NCBI RefSeq assembly: GCF_947507565.1
Contig: NC_089190.1
Location: 1,550,001-1,614,000 of the forward strand
Source: Oscarella lobularis
Taxonomy: Eukaryota; Porifera; Homoscleromorpha; Homosclerophorida; Oscarellidae
Reading direction: 5' to 3'
Length of the DNA: 64,000 bases
Shown: in pieces, positions 1 to 15,000 of the stretch
How positions within the stretch are numbered: position 1 is the first letter of the stretch
Layout: every line of letters begins with the position of its first letter
Notes under the pieces: generated by a model
What the model saw: only the letters and a program-made list of their open reading frames with translations
What the model was told of the DNA's origin: nothing
The model's database searches: none
Made by a program: the position numbers and the translations under genes

Positions 1-3000
1 TCGCCTTATGTCGACACGGTTGAACTTCAGGCGATTCTTCGGTCGATAACTTACGACAATACCAAAGAAGAGCCTTCGACGGTCGAACGGACCATATCTT
101 TTGCTATCAAGGATGGCCCCCGGCATGATTCCGCTATCGTCTATAGCTACATTCAAGTGGAACTGGTGAACGATCAGCCTGATGTTTTGCTCAACTATAT
201 GGTTGACTATTACGAGGGAAACGGATCCGTGCTAGTTGCCCCGACTCTGCGATTGATTGACCACGATAACGACTATGCTATGGAAGCGATCATTCGACTT
301 CAATCGGCCGTCAAAGAGGATATGGAAATGCTGGACGTTTACGTGGCCGACACGCCAGAAATTTCAAAAATGTACGACATGGCGAATTGTACGCTGAAAC
401 TCTGGGGAAAAGCGACCGTTGCCACGTACGAACGAATTTTGCGCAACGTCACGTACGAACACAAGGGCCAAGAAGATCCCACACCCGGACCGCGAGTCGT
501 GACGTTCACCGTGTCCGACGGCGCGGCGACGTCGGCTCCCGCATCGTCGTTCATCTTTTTCCAAGCCGTAAACGACGCCCCTGTGCTCGATCTAAACGGA
601 CCGGCAGAACTAGGTATCGACTTCGAGATCTCGTATGCGGAAGGCATGGCAGCTTCTGTTCTGACGGAGTCTACCGCAACTTTGATTGACGTCGACAGTT
701 CAACGCTCGCGTATTTGAAGGCGACTCTCGTTGGAAACTTGAACGGTGACGACGAATATTTGAATGTCGATTTGACGTCAATGCCTTCGCTGAGCCCAAC
801 TTACGTCGCTGGTGTACTCAAAATTGTGCCGTCGGGATCAGGATCGTCGATCGCCGACTTCCAGATGGCTCTTCGAAAAATCACTTACGAAAACAAAGCC
901 GACGAATTTTCCGGCGCAGAACGTACCGTAGATTTCGTCGCCAACGACGGATACTTGAGCAGCCGTGTGGCGACGACTCGCATCGTTTTGAAAGAAATAA
1001 ACGATCGTCCCTACATATCTCTATACGGCAACGGCACGACCAACCACACGACTGTTTTTGTAGATAGCAAGCCGGCTATCAATGTTCTACCGCCGTCGAG
1101 CGTATCTGTTTCTGATCCGGACAGTGCGGCAACTGTAGTGTTGGTGCGGTTAGTTTTGCAGAATTTCGAAGACGATAGTCTGGAGAAGCTCACTTTTCCG
1201 TCTGATGGGACGTCGTCAATTACGAAAACTTTGAGTGAAATTCAGTACGAAATAGCGTTCTCGCCTGGTCTGTTTTTGACCACCGCCGAAGCCTTTTTGC
1301 AAGGAATCATGTACGATAATATGATCGATGAGCCGAATCCTGCTCAACCGAGAACGATTCTAATATCGGTTACCGACGGAACTGTTTCAAGCAATCACAT
1401 TACTGTACACGTCGACATACGCCTTTTCAATGATCACCGACCCATCTTCAGTCCGTTGGACTACGCCGTCGTCGTGCCGGAAAATAAAAATTCGCACACC
1501 ATCCTGACGGTGTTTGCTACCGACATGGACGACGGAGACGACGGCAAATTTCTCTTTTCCTTTGTCAACGGCAACGATGAAGGACACTTCTCTATTGACT
1601 CTTCGACGGGCGAGATAGCGACAACAACGACCCTAGACAGAGAAGAAATTTCCTGGTATCGACTGGTTGTTAGAGCCACGGACTTGGGCGTGCCGTCCAT
1701 GTCGTCGGACGCCGGCGTAAATATCACGGTTAGCGATGTCAATGACGTTGTGCCTCGCTTTGTCAACGACGCTGTCTACGCAGCCAACGTTTCTGAAAAT
1801 TCGCGAATCGGATTCACTGTGTTTAATTTCAGCGCCGTCGACGGCGACAGAGCCGATACCAACAACGCTCGCATATCGTACGCAATCGTCGGCGGTAACT
1901 CGCGCGGCGATTTCCACATTCCAGACGCGAGTGTCGGCGTCGTGACCGTCGCCAATCGTCTGGACGTTGACGGCTCCAACGGCCAAGTTGATTACACGTT
2001 GCTCATAGCGGCATTTGATCACGGCGTCCCGAGTTTGAACGTGACGAGCTCGTTCACCGTCCGCGTGATGGATGTGGACGACAACTGTCCTTACTTTTCG
2101 TCGGCGCAGTACGAAACGACTGTGAGCGAAGACATTGCCTTCGGGTCAACCGTTCTCACGCTTACGATTCACGACATGGATTTGACGTCAGAGAATCAGA
2201 AGTACTCTCTCAGTGCTTTCATTCCGGACGGAAAGTTTTTCATTCAACCAAGCGGTGCTATCGAATTGTTCGGCATGTTGGACCGAGAGACGAAGGACAT
2301 GTACACGTTTCCGGTCACGGTTAGAGAGAGTCCGGGCGGGAACTGTTTGAACGTGACAAACGTCGTCATTCGAGTCAGCGACGTAAACGACAATAAGCCG
2401 TGCTTCAACCTATCGTCATACGTCTTCATGCTTGACGAAAACGTCGGCGGCGAGCACGTCGTCGCCGTTGTCGGTGCGACGGACGCCGATATTGGATCAA
2501 ACGCCGAAATCACGTATTCAATATGGCCAATGTCTGTCCCGTTCGAAATTCACTCAATGACGGGAGTCATATCGCCGTCCGGTATGATCGACCGCGAAGT
2601 GACAGACAAATACGATTTCTACGTCGTAGCGACGGATGGCGGGCGTCCAGCAATGTCGTGCAATTCGACGATCACCGTTAGCATCAACGACTTGAACGAC
2701 AACCCGCCCATTTTTACACATCCTATTTACTGGGACTCCGTTTCTGAAAACGTTCTTGGGCAACTGGTTACTGTGCCCCACGCTGACGATGCCGATGCTA
2801 CGTCGCCTTTCAACGTTGTATCGTATTCACTTGGACCCGGTCCTGATAGCGCTGCTTTCAGTATAGACAGCCAGACCGGTGTTGTTACTATTCTGACAGA
2901 ATTTGACTACGAGGTACAATGCAGGTATAACGTTACGATCATTGCAACAGACGGCGGTGGCCTAACTGATACTGCCTTCCTTGTCGTCACTGTAACGAAC

Positions 3001-6000
3001 GAAAACGAACATGCGCCGATTATTCTTGTAGACGACACTACGATTCGCGTGAACGAGAGCGAAGCGATTGGATCTCCTCTACTCGCTCTCAGCGCCGTCG
3101 ATTCTGACGGCGGATGCCACGGCGACGCGCACAGCGACGATAACATTACGTTTACCTTGGAGATCAACCCGGACAATGTGTTCAACTTGGATGACAACGT
3201 GATTCGTCTTCGAAAATCTTTAGACCATGAATCTCGTGTTTGGTACGACCTCGTCGTGAAGGCGACCGACGAAGGCGGCAGATACTCACTGTTAAATGTG
3301 ACAGTTGAAGTGGTGAACGAAAACGACGTCGCTCCAGCGTTTGACAAGAATCTCTACTTAGGTTCTGTGACGGAAGGAGTTTCAATGGGAGTGTTTGTGT
3401 TCACCGCTACTGCTGTGGATAACGACGCTCCTCCGTTTGACGCATTCAGCTTTGAATTGTCCGGAGACGACTCAACTTACTTCAGCATTTCGGACGTTGG
3501 TATCGTCGTCGTCGCCGCTCCTATTGATTTCGAAGTAACAGGACCCAGTCTGGACTTCTCTGTTGTCGCCGACGACGGCGTTCATCGGGTTCTCGCTCCG
3601 GCTCACGTTGTCGTAAAGGATCTAAACGACGAAAAACCTGTTGTCACCATGCCGCCCGTTTCCGCCGCGCCAATAGACGGACCCTCCGACGTTTTGGAAG
3701 ACGTTGTCGTTGACGATCCGGACACGGATACGGACGATATTGTCAATGCTACCGTGCGCTTAACCATGCCGCCGTGCATCTCCGATATAATTCGTAACAC
3801 GACGTACGGCACGCCTACTCACACGAGCCACTTTGGAAAATGCGGACTGGGAAACGGCGTCGATTTGACGAGCGAGATGTTGGATTTTGTGGGCGAGACC
3901 TATCCCGGCTATGGCTATCTTTTCACCGGCGAAACGTACGGCCGCGTTTTGTCGTCGCTTCTGCCGTCACCGATTGCCAATAACTTCCTCTTTACGGTCT
4001 GTTTTGGCATGAAGCCGCACACTGGTGGACCGGTCTTGGAGGCAATCTATTCGATGAACGAGACGCTTTTCAGCATCGAAATTACACGAGACGTACTCAC
4101 GTTTGAATACGAGTCGTCGTCTGGAACGCAAAAGGTCGTCGTTGCGCTATGGAGCGCCGTCGACGACGACGCTCTACACACGATCGTTCTCGAGGTTTCG
4201 TATCCACGAGTCACTGTCATTCTAGACGGACATCGTCACGCCGCTGCGATGATGGGCTCTCCTATGATTGTTACTAAACCAGAAATGATGCTTGTCGGCA
4301 ACGTTTTGTCACTGAACTCGCTTGGCTTCGTGGGTTATCTCAAATCGGCGACTCTTCGTAGCGGATTTGCTAACATGCTCCCATCCTATTCGACTCCGAT
4401 GAACGGTCTTTCGCCAAGTGCGACCGGCTACGCGTTTGATGAGACGCAGCGCCAGTTTGCTCTCGTGTCACCGGCTCTTCTCCCGCATTCGATAGGCGAG
4501 AGCTTTTCCGTTTACCTTCGATTCAAACTCAGTGCGGCCGACGATGGTTACTTCTTCGCCAAGTTGGACAATCAGGACGTATTTACGCATCCCTACGGTA
4601 TTTCCTACGAAGCCCAGAGAAAGCAATTGTGGTTTGAATATCTGCATTCGGCATCGAAGACGCGAGACGCTCATGTGATTTTCCCGTCGCTGTCTCTCGA
4701 TGACGGCAATTGGCACACACTACTTTTAACCGTTGAAGGACTGAACGCTAAGATTTATCTTGACGGTAGTGAAGTTGCGCAATTTACTTTGGATGGATTG
4801 ATCAACGACGCCGATGCGGCCGACAGTCTTTCTATCGGCTCCGGATCAGACGGCACCAGCACGAAAAATAGCGACTACTTGAATGGAGAAATTTCGTCGT
4901 TTATTATTGTTTCTTACGTAATCGATCCCAGCACTCTCTCCTGCTTCTTGTCCGGCTGCAACTCGTCAGATCAATGTATCGGCGACTGCTGGAGAGCCAA
5001 CGGCACGTGCTGTCTTCCTGAAAGCGAGCGATGCAATTACGACATGCTAAAGTATCGCCAGTGCGGAATTTCGAATGCGACAGACCTTTTGATCAGTTCT
5101 GGCGCTTCCAAGTCTGCGTCTGGCTTTGTGAGATTTAACGGCGTTAGCGACATGTACGACTCACATGTCGTATTTGCAGACACGACCGATTTTGTTGTAT
5201 CAGTTTGGCTGATGAGCAGTAGCGGCGGTACAGTTACGGGCATAAGTGGAAGCCTATTTATACACGTATCCGACGATGATGTGATGTTGCTGGTGGATGA
5301 CGGGAGAAGCATTTCTCTATCTACTTCGCTGCTGGACGGTATGTGGCATCACGTAGCGGTCGTCGTCTCGTCGAGCAAAGTGTGGCTAGTCGTCGACGGA
5401 ATGCTAGCAGATGAATACGATCTGGGAGCAAATCCTATAACTCTTAGTTCTGGTCTAATGACCGTTGGTGCTAGAACTGCATCTGGCGGCGGAATAGTTG
5501 AGCATTTCAGCGGAAAACTTCGTGGCCTTGCCGCAATTTTGCACTCAGTCGACCTCTATCAGATACAGTGTCTCTCCGACTGTCGCGAATATTTTCTCTA
5601 CGACAAGAAGGCCTTCCCATTCGGAGCTGTCAATGTGTGGCCGACATCGACCTTAGACGGTGAAACACTGACACCGGACGTTTGCACATCGTCCGGATCG
5701 TTCATTTTCCGCGGCACAGCATCGACGGCAAACTACACGACCGCCTTGGCAAGCATCCAGTTCGTTAGCCTCTTTATGCCAATTCCGACTTCATGCAATA
5801 GAAGCGTTACGGTGACCGCTTCCGACGGTGTTCAAGTTAGCGTCCCGACAGAGGCCGACATCGATGTTGCCTATCCCAATACAGTCGCGGCCGTGCTCGA
5901 TCTTGACGCGTCGGATCAAGATTCGCTTGACTACGATACCTCGCTCACCGAAGGCATGCCCAGTGTCAAGATTGTTTCCGCCACGCCGTCGCTTGTCGAC

Positions 6001-9000
6001 GAAACGGACAACGAACAATCGCTAGTCTCTGACATTACCGTGACGCTTTCGACGGTCATCGAACAAGAGGAGATCAACTATGTAGGTCCAGTAATCGCTT
6101 CAATCAATGTCGTCGTTTTGAGTCCAACTGTTCTCGTTTTGGATGGACCCGCGCCCTATGCCGACTTCCTCAACGCCTTGCAGGGTCTCGTTTACGTCAA
6201 CAAGGAATCGGAACCGGCTGTCGTGGTTCGCACGGTGTCTTTTGTTGTTCAGGACGGTCCGTTCTGCAGCGATCCCGTCTATACGAGAATCGCGATCATT
6301 CCGAGAAACGACAACGCGCCCGTGATACATCTGGATTCGCCCCAACGCGACTACGTCACTTCGTATGTCGAAGAAACAGCGGGAAGTCAAATAGTGAATA
6401 ATATCAGCATCACGGACACCGATCGCGGGGCATTGCAATTGAGAAACTTGACTATTAGACTCATAACCATTTACGAAGGAGACGAGCTCACTTGGTCTCC
6501 TGCGATGCCAGTGGAACCGGTCGTCGGACGTCACACTGACCACGAAATTGTTTTGGAAGGTGCTTACAACTTCGCCGTGTACGAACAAGCGGTGAAGAGA
6601 GTCGTGTTTCGAAGTACGGCAGACGAGCCAGCTAGCGGAGTTCGTACGATCATGGTTGTCGGCTGCGACGGGGCTCACTGCAGTTCGCCGGCGTTTGCGA
6701 CAGTGAACATACTGTTTGAAAACGATCACCCAGCAATCGCTTATCTAGGCAACGGCACGACCGATCGAAACGTGGTATATACAGAAGGTGGAAACTTCGT
6801 CTATTTCTCCGACAATGCTCGCATCGTAGACGCAGATCGCGAACAGGAGACGATTGATCGCATCATTGTGCAAGTTTGGAATGCTCACGCCGGCGACGAA
6901 ATTCGCAATCTGTCGTCGGTTCCGTCGACCGTTCGTTTGAACCGCATCTCAAACAGCCACGTCGAATTGATCGGTCCAGCCAATCGAAGCGATTTTGTGC
7001 TCGCCTTGGACCCTTGTGCGTATCGCGACGTGGCGCTCGAGCCTGAGAATCTTCTTCGTCGAATTGACGTGACCATCGTCGACGGTTCACTCAATTCGAC
7101 GTCGCGCGTCTACGTGACAATCGTGCCGGTCGACGACAGCAATCCTCGCTTCGATCCGGCATCTTATTCGGCGTCCGTTGTAGAAAACACGCCGCCAGGC
7201 GTATCCATCGTTCAACTGTTTACGACTGACGACGATCGATTCACGTCGTCGCCTCCGCCTCTTTTCAGCCTGATGGACGATTTTGACGGTCGCTTTACAA
7301 TCGATTCTAACGGAACGATATTTACCGGCAATACGTCAATCGATCGCGAGCTGCAAACGCAGTACAATTTGGTGGCAGTGCTCTTGGACTCAAGCGAAGG
7401 CTCTGGAGCCGGCTCGTCAATAGCGACGTCTTCGGTGCGAATCCGGGTGGACGACGTGAACGATAATCCTGTCACTTTCACTCGCGACTTTTACCGAGAC
7501 ATACGCGAAGATGCTCCAATCGATCAATTTGTTGTACGGCTAATGGCCTCTGACGCCGACGGTCTCTCGAACTACAGAACTTTTATTGACCCTAACGCCG
7601 TCGGACTTCCATTTGTCGAAAGAAACAAAGCACTTTTTGTCAGCGACGCCTTGGACTACGAAACGGTCAAAATGTACAATTTTACCGTTTTTGTCGAAGA
7701 CTTGGATGTTCCGAGTCACACCGATAGCACACAAGTCATCATAACGATATTGGACGCCGACGATAATCCCGTCTATGTCGACGACGTGAACGATCGCGTC
7801 GTTCTTCTTGATCCCTCCGATTCTGTACGCATCGCACCAAATGCTACGCTTCACGATATGGACGAGGTTGTCACCATCAATGAAGTACGCGCTTGGATCA
7901 CGTCGCAGCCTCACTTTTCAACCGAATCGATTTCCGTCGCACTGCCGGCGGGAACTGCCGTGCGAGCGTCGTACAGTGACAGGCGACGCAATCTTCTTCT
8001 CTCCGGTGGAGCGAGTGCAAGCGAATACGAGACTATTATACGCTCGTTGAGCTACGTAGACAATGCGACCAATTTGGCCGACGTCAATCGTACCGTATCG
8101 CTATCCGTCGCCTCTACGACGTCAACGGCCAATGCGACGCTACCGCGAGAAATTCTAGTGGAAGTTAAAATTTTCAACGATGAAGCGCCTTCGATTGATC
8201 TCGACAAGCGCAACTTTTCTGCCTCGGACTACTCCGGCGTCGATCCGGACTTATTCTCCGGCGATATCGTTAACGAAGAGTCGTCTTTCTTTACTCGATT
8301 CGTTGAAGACGGCAAACCTGTTGCCATAGCGCACAGTTCTGTTGCTATTACAGATCCGGATGCATCTGCAATCGTCGCCGAACTCGTCGTCGCTGTGACT
8401 GACCCCGAGGACGGTATGAACGAAAAATTGGCCGTTGGGAGTTTGCACGGGCTTACGGTCGACAATTCGAATCCGCACGTTCTTGTCGTTTCCGGCGAAG
8501 CGAGTCCTTCCATTTACGAAGCCGTCGTTCAATCGGTGACGTACGAAAATACGGCCGTTCAGCCGACGGGTCGCCTTCGCGTCGTCACCGTCACCGTCAA
8601 TGATGGTCGACACACGTCCGCACCTGCTTTTGCCTACATCGAGCTTGTCAACGTAAACGATGATCCTGTTCTGACAGTGGGAGACGGCGGCGCTATGGAC
8701 TTTATGACGACTTACACCGAAGGCAGTGGCCCTGGCGTAATTGTCTCTCAAGATTTGAGTATCACAGGTACGTGTGCAGGAGTAATTATTTCAAATAGTA
8801 CATTTTATCGTCGTTTTAGATATTGATAGTGTTACAATTGAATCGGCGCATATCTTCATTGAACAGGCTCATGACGGAGATGACGAAGTATTAGCGGTGA
8901 CGACCAGTGGTAGCATCACTCTCCATTCGTCGAGCACCCACGATTTTCTAACTCTCTCTGGCATTGCAAGCCTGGGTAGTTACGAATCCGTGCTCAAAAC

Positions 9001-12000
9001 GCTTACTTACGAACACAAGGGGTACGATCATCATTTCACTGTTTGTCATGCAACTCAAAGGTGTTCTGTTCATATTTTTCTAGATTGGGAGATCCGCAGA
9101 CTTTGCCTCGTGTCGTTCGTCTCACTGTCAACGATGGGTCTAGCACTTCTAACATAGCCACCGTGTATATCGACTTTTCCGCCGTCAACGATCCTCCGCG
9201 CGTCGACCTCAACGGTCCATTTGCGCCGGGTATCGATTACACCGTCGATTTCTACGAAGGAAGTGCCGGCGTCGGAATCGCCAGCATCAATGCGACTATC
9301 TACGATCCGGACAGCGTCAACATCAGCTGGGCGTCGGTCGAAATAGAGGGCCTTCTCGACACGTATCCCGTTGAACACATATACGGCAACGTGGGAGCGG
9401 AGAACAATTCGGCTTTGGGCGGCAACAGTCAGTCAATCAAAATTTCGGGCGAAGCGTCTTTGGCCGAATACCGCTGGCGCTCGCTCGACTTGAAATATGT
9501 CAACGTGAAAGACGAACCGACGCCGGGAATTCGCACCGTTTCTGTCTACGTTTATGATGACGACGGAGCCAAGAGCCCTCTGGCGACGACGAACATTACC
9601 ATTGTCGCTGTAAATGATTATTCTCCAGTTTTTGACTTTGCGATGTTTGCCGGATCGATAGAGGAAGGCGACGCTCTCAACCGGCCCGTCGTTACCGTCA
9701 GCGCGACAGACGCCGATCAGTACGGCGACGATCAAATCACCTATTCCATTCAAGGCGGCAGCAGTCTTTTTAAAATCGATTCAATGACGGGAGAGATTAC
9801 CACGGCGGGAGCACTTGATTACGACGTTCAGGGTGGCCACGAGCATTATCTCACAGTCGTCGCACACGATCACGAAGGCCAATCAAATTCGAGAAGCGGC
9901 ACGGCAGATGTTCATATTACCGTCATCGACGTCAACGATAACGCGCCGCTCTTCCGTCAATCTGAATGGAGAACGACGAAGAGGGAAGACATCGCGTCCG
10001 GTGGCTTGATCGTCACCGTGGAAGCCACTGACAGGGATTCAAACGAAAATGCTCACATTACTTACAGCATTGACAGGTCCGGTTCGGGTTCGGGTTCGGG
10101 TTCGGGTTCTGGCTCCTTTATTCCATTTGAGATCGATTCAAGTACGGGTGAAGTCACAACAACGAGAGATTTAGACTTCGAGATGGGCGATGTGGAATAC
10201 GATTTCACAGTGACGGCAACAGATGGCGGCGATCCGGCGTTATCATCGACGGCTCAAATTTACGTCACTATCGAAAACGTCAACGACAACAGTCCAATTT
10301 TTGACCAATCTTCCTATTCTGAGTCAGTGTCAGAAGGTGCCGCCATGAATACGGTTGTAGTCACAGTGAGCGCTTCGGATGCAGACTCCGGAACGTTAGG
10401 AGACCTCAGATACGAATTGGTCAATGCTGATATGTTGCCGTTTGACGTGAAAACGCAGTCGGACGGTCTTTCGGCACAGATTTTCGTCAGCGGTCCTCTG
10501 GATTACGAAACTACAGCTCAGTACTCGTTTAAGATCGCCGCTATCGACGGCGGCATGCCCGCGCGAAGCAGCGAGGCTCTCGTAGATATTTCCGTAACGG
10601 ACGAGAACGATAATTCGCCTGTTTTCCAGCAGGAAATCTACACCATGACGGTTTCTGAACTGATAGAACAAGATCAAGTTATTCTAACCATTCGTGCCCT
10701 CGATGATGACGAGCTCGACGTTGTTACGTATTCTCTATCTGGCCCGGCCGACTTGTTCGCCGTAGATTCGTCGACTGGCGATGTTCGAATTGCCGGTGCT
10801 TTAGACTACGAAACGACTTCACTGCACGAATTTTCCGCCATCGCTTCGGACGGCGTGAACACCGATACGACTATTATTCGAGTTGGAGTGACGAACGAGA
10901 ACGACGAATCGCCAACGTTCGGCTCCGACGTCTACTCGACGAACGTGTCGGAGAACGCTTCGATCGGCTCTCACGTTATCGTCGTTAGTGCCGTCGACAA
11001 AGACGCCGGAGCGTACGGCAACGTGACGTATCGAATTACCGCCGGAAACGACATGGGACATTTTGAGATTCATTCCACGAGCGGCGAGATCAGCGTGAAA
11101 ACGTCGTTGAATTTCGAAGCGAAGAGACTGTTCCGGTTGACCGTCGTGGCAGAGGACGGCGGCGATCCTCCGAGAAACGGGAGCACTTCGGTCGTCATAC
11201 GAGTTACCAACGTCAATGACATTCTACCGAAAATAGTTCTCCCTACGACGGCATTTGATTTTGTGGAAGACGGCGCTCCTATTTCCATTGGCGCTGGCGC
11301 GACGGTCACCGACGAAGACGGCGACAATATCGTCCGCGCGGTCTTTCAACTCGACGCGCCACCCAACGATGCCGTTGTCGATCAAAATATGCGTGAACGT
11401 TTGACAATCGACGCAAGTGGCTCTCCTCAATTGGCCGTCGTCTACAGTTCGTCGCATCAAACCATCACCGTGACGGGATCGGCGTCGCCTGACGTGTACG
11501 AAGCCGTCGTGGCGTCGCTGATGTACGAGAACACGTTCGACGAACCGCCGCCCGGCCGACGAAACGTCTCCGTCATCGTTTACGACAGTCTTCACGAAGG
11601 AAATGCGATGGCGACCGTCAACGTTACGCTTCGGGACGATCACTTGCCGCAGCTGACGGCAGTTCGAACGACTTTTGCTTTCAACGAATCGGGCTCCGCC
11701 GTCGACGTTGGTGCCCAAATTGGACTAGCCGTGCAAGACGGCGACCGCGCTCCGCACAATCGTTATCGACAGCTCCGCGTGTCGTTTCCGTTGCTTCCAG
11801 ACGGTTTGGCCGAGGGGCTGAGCTTTGATCTGACGGGAAGTACTCTATCGGCAGCCGACAAAGACGGCACTCTTCTAAGCGGCAATGCGAGCGTTTCGAG
11901 CTCTTTGTACTTGGAATCGAACGATCCCGTCGACGCGGAGGAATTCTTGCGCGTCTTCCGCACTATATTCTACGACAACAGCAAAGACGAGCCGACGCCC

Positions 12001-15000
12001 GGCACTCGCGAATTCAACGTGACCGTACACACGGGCGACGTCGTTTCCAACGCTCTTCGTATTCTCGTCGACGTTGTGACGGCGAACGACAACGCGCCGA
12101 TTGTTTCCGTCAGCAATTCGTCTATTCATCAATATGTCGAAGAATCGGGCTATCTCGACGTCGGCAAGTTGGCCGGATTCGTCGTGTCGGATAAAGACGA
12201 TTCAGCATCTCACGCAATCAACTCGGCATCTGTTATTCTGATCGATGCAAAGGACGGCAACGACGAAAAAATCGACGTGACGCCTATGAACGGAATTACA
12301 ATCGTCCCTGCAATGAATGCTCTTACGTTGGTTGGGCCTGCACCGGCTTCGTCTTTCCAGGCGGCACTTGCAACGCTTCGCTATCGAAATCTCCAATCAG
12401 AACCGGCTGCTGGATTAAGGAACGTCAGCGTGTCTGTCGAGGACGGCATTCATCTTTCAAACACGGTGACGATACAGATCGACGTTGTTTTGATAGACGA
12501 CAGCCCGCTGCTAATGACGACGAACGGCAATAGGCTGTCACACGTGCAGAATGCCGACGATCCTTTAGACGTTGCCGGAGAAGCCGAGCTGAATTTGATT
12601 GATGTCGACGTTGGAAGTCGAGTGTCTGAAATTGTTATCGAGCTAGTAAACGCCAGTGCTTTTGAGTCCGTCTCGTTGACGGGAGTCTCTGGCGCGAATC
12701 GAATAGTGATTCCAGGACAACTGACGGCCCAAGCGAATGTACGATTTTAGCCACTTGGTGTTAATGCATATAATTATATTTTTCTGTTCTTTTAGGCGCG
12801 ATTGCAATCTCTGCAGTATTACGCCACGACTCCTCAAGGGTCAACGATTTCCAACAGAGGAGCTCGCTGCATACTCATCACGGCTACGGACGAAAAAGGA
12901 ACGCCGATCACCGTGAAAATCTATGTTGATCTAACACTGCTCAACGTCGTTTCGCCCGTGCTGACGGCACAACGACCCACCGTTCTATACAAAGAAGGCT
13001 CCGATTTAGCGAACGTCGGCATGACGGCCGGAATTGGACTAAAAGACGATGACAACAACGAACTATTCCTAATGAGAAACGGCACCGTCACCCTTACGGG
13101 CGTGCTAGATATTGGCATGGAAGAAATCAAGTTGGAAGGCCAAGTTTCGGGCAAAATAACTACGACCAGTAAGAAGAAGAAAACTTCGCAGCATCACTTT
13201 TAAATGATTATTTTTTAGTTACTTCCACGAAATTGACTCTTGTTGGCGCTGCTTTTGTGTCGGAATACCAAGACGCGTTCCGCAGCGTCGCCTATATCAA
13301 TCGGGCTGGCGAACCGACTCCCGGAAACCGGTCAATTTGCTTCCAAGTGTTCGACGGCACGTTCCACAGCAACCGACTCTGCGTCGTCGTGCAAGTATCG
13401 CTAGTCGACGACAACAACGTTACTCTGTCGTGCAGCAACTCGTCTTCGCTCATCACCTATAGGGAATCGAGTCCCGCTGCGGAGCTATTCGTTGCGCCTA
13501 CGCTTCAACTCGCCGACATAGACGTCGATCACTCGATCGTTTCCGCCGTCGTTGAACTGTACGGCCACAAAGGCAACTACGAGAAAATTGCTATTGATAT
13601 CGCATCGAGTCCGTACAAGGGAATATCTGTACAATCGTCGATGGACTCGACTAGAATTGATTTGCAAGGAAGCGGAAAGGACGTCAACTATGAATCCCTT
13701 CTGCGAATGTTAACGTATAAGAACACGGCGTCGGAGCCAACAGAGGGAACTCGTCATGTGAGCATCTCCGTCAGCGACGGACGACGAGACGTCACCTGCG
13801 TCGTCTCCATAGAGATCATTCTTGTGAACGACAACGTTCCCGAAGTTGATTTGAACGGTCCTTTGGTGGCTGGCATTGACTTTTCCGTCGATGTCTTATA
13901 CAGCATGAGCGGAAATTCGGCTAAAATTGCCGCTGATGCGGCGACGGTGACCGATGCTGACGGCACGATTGAGCAGGTCGACGTTGTGATTTACGACGGC
14001 GAATCGACCGACGTTCTCGTCGTCGATTCGTGCGCGACGACGGGGCCGTGTCGAATCGACCTCTCGGGCGCATGCAACTGCTCTATGCCAGTTACTCCTC
14101 AACAGAACGACATCGTCGTTGAGTATATGAGCGACTCTTATCGATTGACTCTGTCCTCACCTATCGACTTGCCGCCGTCGCGATATTCTTCCGTGTTAGC
14201 CAACAGCGTTCGATTCCGTCCCAGTGTGACGCGACCGACAAGCGCGCGAACTCATCGGCTCGTCCAAGTCACGGCATTTGACGGCGTTAATACTAGCGTC
14301 ATGGCGACGACAGACGTGACCATTCTTCTGACTAGAAGTCCGCCAATCGTCGATTTGAACGGAATCGAGGTACACTATTTGTCTTCTAAGAGAAACTTGC
14401 AGTTATTAATTCTTTCTAGGCGACCGGTATTGACTACAGCACAACGATATCGGAAAGCGCTACGTCTGTTCGCTTGACCGCCACTTGCGGCACTCAGCTT
14501 GTCCAAGACGAATTCCTAATTTCGAAAGTGGTAGCGACTTTAGCATCAGCGCCGGACGGACTCAAGGAGCGGCTTCAAATCGACACGTCGTCTCTGAATA
14601 CCCCGCTAACAATTGTAAAAATATACAGCAAAAGAAATGTCTTTAGAGAGATAAAATCGTTTGTTCTCTTTTAGGAAAACTATAATACTTCGACTCGTTC
14701 TCTAACAATCTCCGGCATGGGAACGGCAAGCGATTATTCCGCCGTCCTCGCTGCCGGCTTGGAATACGCCAACGACAACATGAGAAGCATCTTTAGTTTT
14801 CTCGCCAGCACTGCCGATCGAACTGTGACGGTGGTCGCCTACGACACGGACGGCCTGACGAGTGCGCCAGCATCTGCTCGCATTAGCATTGATCGAACGT
14901 GTGGAAGCGTGCCGAGAGTCGTCTCGCTGAGCTCCGATTTACTATTGCTGGAAAAATGCGTTAGAGTAGTCGGTGACTTGAATATACAGTGTGGTGGCGA

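Noticed and set aside
157-8826. Start of the adhesion protein at a GTG at 157
   Set aside because: The same frame is open back to base 1 and continues the repeat pattern, so the gene begins upstream of the window.
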